Source: Pascua guehoae (taxonomy: Eukaryota; Basidiomycota; Tremellomycetes; Trichosporonales; Trichosporonaceae). Taken from it: a stretch of 64,000 nt of DNA. Every line of letters begins with the position of its first letter. The first letter of the stretch is position 1. A program made the translations under genes and the position numbers. This document shows, in pieces, positions 57,362 to 64,000 of the stretch. The stretch is from the NCBI GenBank assembly GCA_001600415.1, contig BCJX01000001.1:1735676-1799675 (forward strand). Direction: 5' to 3'. Under the pieces are notes generated by a model. It made no database searches, was not told the origin of the DNA, and worked only from the letters and a program-made list of their open reading frames with translations.

Positions 57362-58918
57362 ATGACCATGTTGATCAAGCCATCCTCGGCCGCATCGGCT
57401 CGCCATCACTCTCCCCATCCATCCCTCAACCCAGGTCCACAGGCCAGAAGACTCGCCACTCCTGCAATGTCGTTACCAAGGCCCCAAAGCGACTATGGCA
57501 TCCACGAGGTGAGTAGCCACCCCCCACCCATGGTGCTCTGGGCGATTTGCTCGACGTGTACAATAGCGCAAACGCTGACAACAAAAAGGTCTGGGCAGAC
57601 AATCTCGAATCCGAGTTTGCCGCCCTCCGCGCCGCCATTGATCAGTACCCCTATGTCTCGATGGTGAGAATACCTTGCTGCGTGGCAACCGCGGCATCCA
57701 CCAAGCCCGCATCTCCGCATCGCGCTCCCTCTGGGGGCTGCCAGTCGCGGATGCTCCTCACACGCCACGCGGCACGCCACACACAAGTCCGCAGACTGAC
57801 AATGTGCAGGACACCGAGTTCCCAGGGATTGTCGCGCGCCCGCTGGGCAACTTCAAGACGAGCATCGACTACCACTACCAGACGATGCGGTGTAACGTCG
57901 ACATGCTCAAGATTATCCAGCTGGGCATCACGCTGTCGGACGAAGAGGGCAACTCGCCAGAGGGAATGACCTGGCAGTTCAACTTTCAGTTCAACTTGTC
58001 GTGCGTGTGCTGGCTCCTTCCTCCCGTGCTCCCTTTTACGCGTCCTTGTGAACATCACCCACTGACACTCCACAGCGAGGACATGTACGCGCCCGACTCG
58101 ATCGACCTGTTGAAACACTCTGGCATCGACTTTAAGCGCAACGAAGAAGAGGGCATCGATGTCGAGTACTTTGGCGAGCTGCTCGTGACGTCGGGTCTCG
58201 TCCTGTTTCCCAACGTCAAGTGGGTCTCGTTCCACTCTGGCTACGACTTTGGATACCTCGTCCGCATCCTCACGTGCGAGCCCTTGCCCGCGACCGAGGA
58301 GGACTTTTTCCGCCTCCTCTACATCTGGTTCCCCCGCTTCTACGACATCAAGTATATCGTCCGCTCCGTCAAGACGCTCCGCGGAGGACTGCAGGAGATT
58401 GCAGAGAGCCTCGGTGTGAGTACGCGCATTTGTGATGGGACGGCGGGCGGTTGAGATGAGACGGCGGGCGCGTGGCGGAGGTGTTGGGAGAGAACGCGCA
58501 TTGTGTCGCAGCGTGTGGATCGTGACAGCGGTCCTTTCGTCGACGTAAGGAGAGGATCGCGCCGAGTATCGATGTCGGCATCGAGAGCTGTCCCCGTCTT
58601 TGGTCGGCTCCCAGTCCCAAGTCCCGCACCTCGTTGCGCCTCCGTCTGCTTCCCCCGGCACCACGCTAACACACCCAGGTTCAACGCATCGGCCCACAAC
58701 ACCAAGCCGGCTCCGACTCGCTCCTGACCGCCGCCGTCTTTTTCAGGATATGTGCAACCTACTTTGACAACAACCTCGACGACGGCTACTACAGCAACGT
58801 GCTGTATGGCTTTTCGACCAGCCGCCAAAAGCCCGGCGAGGCCGGAAAGCCCCCCTCGCCGACGCCGACGGCTGCCACCGCCGCGGCGCAGCTCTTAAGC
58901 GGCGAAAAGCCGTACTAG
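57362..58918 (+). CDS. POP2: Caf1/Pop2 deadenylase, CCR4-NOT complex
   Basis: A DEDD-family 3'-5' exonuclease that shortens mRNA poly(A) tails as part of CCR4-NOT. The core is VWADNLESEFAALRAAIDQY, then DTEFPGIVARPLG (first catalytic Asp and Glu), TIDYHYQTMRCNVDML-like sequence, IIQLGITLSDEEGN, FQFNLSEDMYAPDSIDLL, FPNVKWVSFHSGYDFGYLVR (second catalytic Asp), FPRFYDIKYIVRSV, and VQRIGPQHQAGSDSLLTAAV (last catalytic residues). The tail ends LSGEKPY at 58,918. Four introns were read. The first ATG is at 57,362 (MTMLIKPSS), but a TATATA lies only 27 nt upstream; the ATG at 57,467 (MSLPRPQSDYGIHE) would give the usual family length and may be the real start. Confidence 0.93.
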
Positions 58919-59309
58919 ACGCGCAGTGTCGGACGTGCCGCAGTCGATGTCGTCGCGTCTGGGGTTGGGGCTGTCGATCGCCGCTGGCGACACACCCAAC
59001 TCTCCTGACTTCACCTGTCTGCCGCGCTCGATGGCGCTACTAGAAAGCCAGCCCGCCTGCCCAGCAGGGTGTATTCCCCGTACGCATGCGTACGCTTGTA
59101 CAGTACATACCCCCACCTTCCATACCACGCAGCATACGTGGCGCGGCCTCCTCGCGCCATCCTACATGCACACCTGACGAAAAGCCAGACCAGAGTGTGG
59201 GTCTGTGGTTGCGTTGCATAAGATGTCTATAGGTAGTGGGCGTCGTCCACAATGTCTCCACTCTCTCCACTCTCTACTTTGACTGCCCGCACACCCCCGC
59301 GGGGTCGCG
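58919..59309. other. Convergent intergenic spacer
   Basis: 391 nt between the CAF1 stop and the VPS53 stop. No feature beyond likely 3' UTRs. Confidence 0.6.
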
Positions 59310-62300
59310 TTAAAACTCCCTCGTATCCCTCCTGGTCGCAAAGACATTGACAAAGCGTCGAATCTCGCCAAACGCCTTTGGCGTATCTGACCGCCCGGGC
59401 TCGGGGGTATGGGCGTCCGAGCTGGTGCGTGAAAAGAGTGTGGGCATGTGGGTCTGTCCCAAGCTCGGCGAAAAGCCGGGCGAGAGGGCGGTGCGCGACT
59501 CGGTGGTGGCTCCCGGGTCCATGTCGAGGCTAGTGAGGAAGGACGTGTCGGACAAGTCGTCCTTTGCCGACGTGACGGACAGGAAAATGTCGACGAGCTT
59601 TTGCTGGTCGGCGCGGGCTGTGCCCTTGAGATCGAGGATCTGTGTGTCAGTTACCGGGGGGAAAACGAGCTGGGCTCGAGGTCAAGATGCACCTGACGGG
59701 GCTCCTGGACGGACTCACCTTTTGGAAGTTTGTAAACGACCGGTCGCCAATGAGGAGGCAGTAGTTCTGCACAAAGCCCTCGGGCGGGTCGTCTGGTGCG
59801 AGAATGACCTTGAGCATGGTCTCGAGCTGGCCCGTGTTCTTTGTCACGTATTTCGTATAGGCATTTGCAGAGTTTTCCGGGTGTGGTTCGGGCAAGTCGA
59901 GGAGACACGCCTTGACTGCCTGGACGTCGAGGAGGATTTGCTCTGCGCCGATTTTTTTCAGTGGGCGGCTCTTGACGACCGCCTGGGTGAAGCGCGCAAT
60001 CACGAGGCCTACGGCCTTGTCGGCAAAGTTGCGAATATACTTTTTCGACTCGATGTGCGTGCGCACACACTCGGCGACCTCTTTGATGCTCCCGACCAGG
60101 TCGACAATGTAGGCTGAGCGGCCCGAGACGTTTTCGAGGTCGCGCCACGGCGTCTTGAGGATGGCTGCAAAGGCAGGGTCGCACGCGGACTCGAGCTCGC
60201 GCAGGATGGTCATGATGCATGTCGACATGGCAGACGTAAACGCATCGCGTTCGGCCTGGAACGAAATACTGTCCCGCAGGCTCTCGTTGACCTTGTCCTT
60301 GAGCCGCTCCTCGAGTTGGTTCGACGTGTTGAGGCAGTACTCTGCCGTGTTGAGCACCATGCACGCTGTCTTGACATCCTGCAGGTTTCCTCGACCCTCC
60401 TGCGACCGCCGCACAGGGTCCACCTTTTTCATCCCCGCCAACAGCACGTCGTCTGGGCGTCAGCAACGTGGGCAAGCATAGGTGCCCAGATACTCACCAC
60501 AGTACACCTTGAGCCACTTGCAAAACACCTTTGCGAGACGGACCATCGGCTCGCCCTTTGTATACTTGCTGCACTGCTCGAGCGTCTGGCTGTAAAGGTA
60601 GAAGAGCTCTGTCGACGAGGGGAGAACCGTAGGCCCGGCATTCTCAGACTCTTGCAGCACACCCTCGAGCGAGCTCCGTGACCGCGCACCGCGGTACTGC
60701 GCAAGGGTATCTGCAATGGCCTTGTCCTGCGCGTCGATGTAGACGCCAAAGTGGGCATCAAAGATGGACGAAATGGTCCACTTTGCGCTAGCGCCACTCA
60801 GCGACGGCGTCGAAGGTGTCACGGGTGCTGCTCCAGCCGCGCCCGCAGTCACATCCTCAAACGGCATGTTGAAGCGGCGCGAAAAGGCAGACTCAAAGTC
60901 TTGCGTCGCTTGCAGCGCGTCCAGGAGCACATTGACATTCGGCACGCCGCGCCCCAGCACGTTGGCGAGATCGACCCGCGTCTGTTCGGCAAAGCCCGCA
61001 ACCAGCAGACGCGTCACCTCCCACGATTTGGGGAAGAGCGCCGCATGCTCCTCGTCGTGGTGCTTCAGCACTCGCCGGAACCACGCGTATCGCCGAGGTA
61101 CATTGTCCAGCTGGCCCGCCTCGTCGGTGCTCCGGAAGATGCGGCGATACTCGGCCAGCTGGAGCTGCAGGTACCGCTCGACAATGTGCTTGCGGTAGTC
61201 TCCGCCCAGCACGTCAATGACCAGACACGACTCGGTCACTATACGCAGGTCCGGAGGGTGATTTGGGTCATTCTTGAAACTGGCGCGTTAGGGGGCGGGA
61301 ATTTACACGCATATGCCACTCACAATGCCTCCATCTCGCCGTTCACCTTCTCCTGCACGGCCTTGCGGTCGTTCTCTGCCGCTTTGAAGATGGCAGCGAC
61401 CTCGCCAATCGTCGCCAACGACCGCAACGGTTCCAAAAGTTGCATCACAGCCGCCAGAGAGCTCGCCATCGCCTTGTACTTTTGGGTCGGGACGAGCTCG
61501 TGCAGCTGCTGTTGTGCTTGTTCTGGAGGTCAGCGGTGCCGTACGTTAGAATAATGCTCGGCAAGCAACGCATGGAGGGCAACCAAGAGCAGGTACCCGA
61601 CAACAACGTCGAGGCACCCCAAGCACTTGCCGCCATGGTATTTCCCCCACACTCCCAGCAACATGGCAACACCCACTCAACATGCCCCATCGCTCAATCG
61701 TCTGCATCGTCCGCGTGAGGTTGCGCTTGGCGACGTCAAGGCGCTGGATATCGCTCGTGATCGCCTTGACGATCGCCTCGGCCTCGGCTGCCTTTTCTCG
61801 GATCGCATTAATCTGCTGCATGAGGTGCTGATGTTAGCTGTGGTCCGACATGCACGGAGACTAGAAAGGGTATTCGTAGCGTGTGCCGGGAACAACAATG
61901 GCTAAGTACACGACGGGATGGGGGGACGGCCGACGCGCTGCCAGCGGAGGACGACCCGAGCTGGAACGCAGTCCCCAGGCTCTCCAATCGAGCAAGCAAG
62001 CACCAACGAGACAAAGGCGTGGCCATATCCGCGCTTGCCAGACATCTCCAGAACACCGCCCGTCATCCAACTCCCGCCCACACCGACACTCCCACTCCGG
62101 TCCTCTCGCTACCCTCCCCTGGTGTGCTGCACAAGAAACGGCTCCAACTCACCCCAATCTGCTTCTGGATATGTCCCATCCGCGCCGGGTCCTGATCCCG
62201 CCTCAGCTCGCCCTTGAGGCGCGCAATCTCCTCGCGCACATCGAGAATCTCGAGCTCGAGGCGCGCGTGGATCTGCTGGTGCCGCTGGAGCGTCGATGCT

Positions 62301-62536
62301 GGGTGTGAGTATAGGTGTACGCCAACGTCAATGTACAAGGCCATGGTCGTATGTAAGAGTAGCGGGCAGTTGCGTGTTTGGGAAGTTGCGGTCCCAGAGA
62401 CCAGACAAGCGCCAGATAATGAGACCAGGCGGTATAGACCCCAGCCATGGGTGCACGCAAGATGCCCATTGTAGCACTCACAATCGGCAAAGTCGCGTCG
62501 GAGCCGTGCAATCGCGGCGGCGCGGGGGTCCGTCAT
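59310..62536 (-). CDS. VPS53: Vps53, GARP tethering complex subunit
   Basis: Subunit of the Golgi-associated retrograde protein (GARP) complex, which tethers endosome-derived vesicles at the trans-Golgi. The ATG at 62,536 gives MTDPRAAAIARLRRDFAD. Coiled-coil exons follow: LQRHQQIHARLELEILDVRE, then AIREKAAEAEAIVKAITSDI, DIQRLDVAKRNLTRTMQTIE (the Vps53 signature, family ...QLDHAKRHLT...). Then KAMASSLAAVMQLLEPLRSL, YRKHIVERYLQLQLAEYRRI, and RRYAWFRRVLKHHDEEHAAL. The C-terminal domain carries LKVILAPDDPPEGFVQNYCL and a NFQKV-type segment near 59,735 that leads to the last exon, ending RFVNVFATRRDTREF. The segment with FNP.EYIN.LFP that opens most Vps53 proteins is absent, so a further 5' exon may be missing from this model. 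Confidence 0.88.
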
Positions 62537-63012
62537 CGTAGATGAACGTGGAGTGGCGAAGAGGTCGGGACGATAATGGCAGAGACGCGACGACACGATC
62601 AGGTTGGCAGTCCGTTACGCCGTGTCGCAACACGTCGGACGGCGAGCACGGCCACAACCAGCTACGTAAACGCACACAGCCAGGGGTACAACGGGGACTG
62701 GGGTATTTGGTTCCGCGAATGCGTCAGGGTGCCGACTTGAGTTTGGTCACGTGATTCAGGTGTGGGTCAGAGGCGTGCCTTGAGAATGTTGACAATGGTT
62801 GCAGAAAGGAGAGACACGAGCTGTTGTGGGTGCTTGCTGCATGCTGTATGGAACAAAATGTACACTACTGCCGCTACAGACTGCCAATACCTACTCCGAA
62901 TACGAGTCCTTCGCCGAGCTGTACTCGGTGTGCTAGTCCTACCTCCACTGCGAGTTCTTCTGCGTACAGACTGCCTCAATATCCACTCCCCAGTCTACTG
63001 CTGGTCAACACC
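62537..63012. other. Intergenic: VPS53 5' side
   Basis: 476 nt between the VPS53 start and the stop of the right-edge gene, both on the minus strand. It should hold the VPS53 promoter. No motif stands out. Confidence 0.5.
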
Positions 63013-64000
63013 CTAGGCACCATCCTGAGGCGCGGCGGTACCACTTGGGGGCGCGACTGTACCACTCTGCGCCGCAACCCCTCCACTCGGCGCCTTGGGA
63101 CACCTTGGTGAGCCCGTGCGGCACCCCATCCTCCCACACGCATGGCAAGTAGGCCTGCTGCGCATCTCACGGGCTCTGCGGACCGGCGTCGCGATTGCTG
63201 GCACGGGTGCGGGGGCCATGCAGTCTTTAGCAGCGTGGCCCAATTCCTGACAACGCTCGCAGCGGCGCACGGGTGCTGGAGCCAGGCAGTCCTTTGCGAG
63301 GTGGCCGGATTCCAGGCAGCGCTCACAGTGGACCTCTTGCGCGCCGCGGAGTGACGCCGTTGTGGCCTGGGTCGTCTTACGCGCGTATGGAGGAGGCGCC
63401 GACCCCGACAGCGCCAGCGACGGCCCTGCCGACTCGGACGTTCCGAGGCGGATACCGTCGCGCTCAATCCTCGCGTAGGTGTTGTACAGCGCCTTCTTGG
63501 GAATGTACGCTCCAAAGAGGTCGTAGAGGTCCTGCATGACCGCCGCGGGAGGGACACCGCGGGTGCGCTGCCGAGCGATAAAGTCTTCGTGCTTGCGGCA
63601 CAGGTCGCCAATATAGGGGACGATTTCGCTCGCCCTGTCACACAGGTGGTTGTGGCCCGAGGTAGAAGTGGGCCGAACCACAGTCCACTTGCCGTCCGCA
63701 CGACACCTGACAACAAGGCCGACTGGGCAATCCACCTTGTGCGTGTTTTTAGCCCGCCTCGTGTGCGTCTTGCCACGCCAGCAGACCAGCTGTGCCCGGC
63801 CCTCATTGGGGGCCGTACGGTGGTAGACGTAGTACTGGCCCAGATGGATTGTAGCCGCGTTGACAGCAGCGCGGAGTGCGTCGTGCGTATCGCACCCTAG
63901 CTTGAAGACTAGTTCGGGTATGGGTTCGCAAACGCGGCCCTCGTCAGTGGGTTCCTCGTCGGGGGAACCGTCGTTACTGGGATTGGTGGCCGGGGGAGCC
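63013..64000 (-). CDS. FAR1/WRKY-GCM1-type DNA-binding plus CCHC zinc-knuckle protein, 5' end outside window
   Basis: An uninterrupted frame runs from the window edge to the TAG at 63,013. After an acidic start, a FAR1-like domain spans about 63,900-63,640: ELVFKLGCDTHDALRAAVNA, QYYVYHRTAPNEG, LVCWRGKTHTRR, KVDCPVGLVVRCRADGKWTV and GHNHL. That order (C...C...HNH) matches the WRKY-GCM1 zinc fold at the front of MULE transposases and FAR1/FHY3 factors. A predicted helical part (YIGDLCRKHEDFIARQ) follows. Then two CCHC knuckles, CERCLESGHLAKDC and CERCQELGHAAKDC, and a third Cys cluster CHACGRMGCRTGSPRC. No DDE transposase core is seen downstream; the frame ends soon after the knuckles. It may be a transposase-derived regulator or a transposon remnant. 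The start is not visible. Confidence 0.75.
   Translation of the reverse strand, partial: APPATNPSNDGSPDEEPTDEGRVCEPIPELVFKLGCDTHDALRAAVNAATIHLGQYYVYHRTAPNEGRAQLVCWRGKTHTRRAKNTHKVDCPVGLVVRCRADGKWTVVRPTSTSGHNHLCDRASEIVPYIGDLCRKHEDFIARQRTRGVPPAAVMQDLYDLFGAYIPKKALYNTYARIERDGIRLGTSESAGPSLALSGSAPPPYARKTTQATTASLRGAQEVHCERCLESGHLAKDCLAPAPVRRCERCQELGHAAKDCMAPAPVPAIATPVRRAREMRSRPTCHACGRMGCRTGSPRCPKAPSGGVAAQSGTVAPPSGTAAPQDGA

Overview
The window is a gene-dense nuclear segment of a fungus, most likely a basidiomycete yeast of the Tremellomycetes, perhaps Trichosporonales (inference). It is GC-rich. The genes carry many short introns, mostly about 40-70 nt, with GTRNGT donors and CTNAY branch sites. All recognisable genes are eukaryotic housekeeping or fungal-specific families. 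I see no bacterial operon, phage, CRISPR array or secondary-metabolite cluster.

Layout, left part (1-20.8 kb): a truncated ATR/Mec1/Rad3 checkpoint kinase (minus, runs off the left edge); an SLC35F5/Thi74-like transporter (minus); an XPG/FEN1-like nuclease (plus); an M20-family amidohydrolase (minus); a secreted GH5 exo-beta-1,3-glucanase (plus); the transcription elongation factor Paf1 (minus); and a small protein with a leucine zipper behind a degenerate bZIP-like basic region (plus). Then comes a 1.8 kb convergent spacer with a Tc1/mariner-type MITE.

Middle part (22.6-45.6 kb): a rhodanese plus tyrosine-phosphatase protein of the Ptp2/Pyp1 type (minus); about 3 kb of low-complexity, gene-free DNA; an F-box-like gene with a tandemly duplicated domain whose second copy is interrupted by an in-frame stop (minus); the mitochondrial RNB exoribonuclease Dss1 (plus); the splicing factor SF3b49/Hsh49 (minus); the SNARE Use1 (minus); the chromatin remodeller Swr1 (plus); and an intron-containing tRNA-Asp (minus).

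Right part (46.3-64 kb): a polysaccharide deacetylase with long repetitive introns (plus); an L-lactate dehydrogenase (cytochrome b2) that lacks a visible mitochondrial presequence (plus); myosin-I (minus); the Caf1/Pop2 deadenylase (plus); the GARP subunit Vps53 (minus); and, running off the right edge, a protein that joins a FAR1/WRKY-GCM1-type DNA-binding domain to two CCHC zinc knuckles (minus). The last looks like a domesticated or relic Mutator-like transposase part.

No single pathway unites the window. Genes are arranged as divergent and convergent pairs. The observations most worth following are the interrupted double F-box gene, the FAR1/zinc-knuckle protein, the MITE, and the leucine-zipper protein. 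Intron-exon structures were read by eye, so outer gene limits are firmer than each internal splice site.
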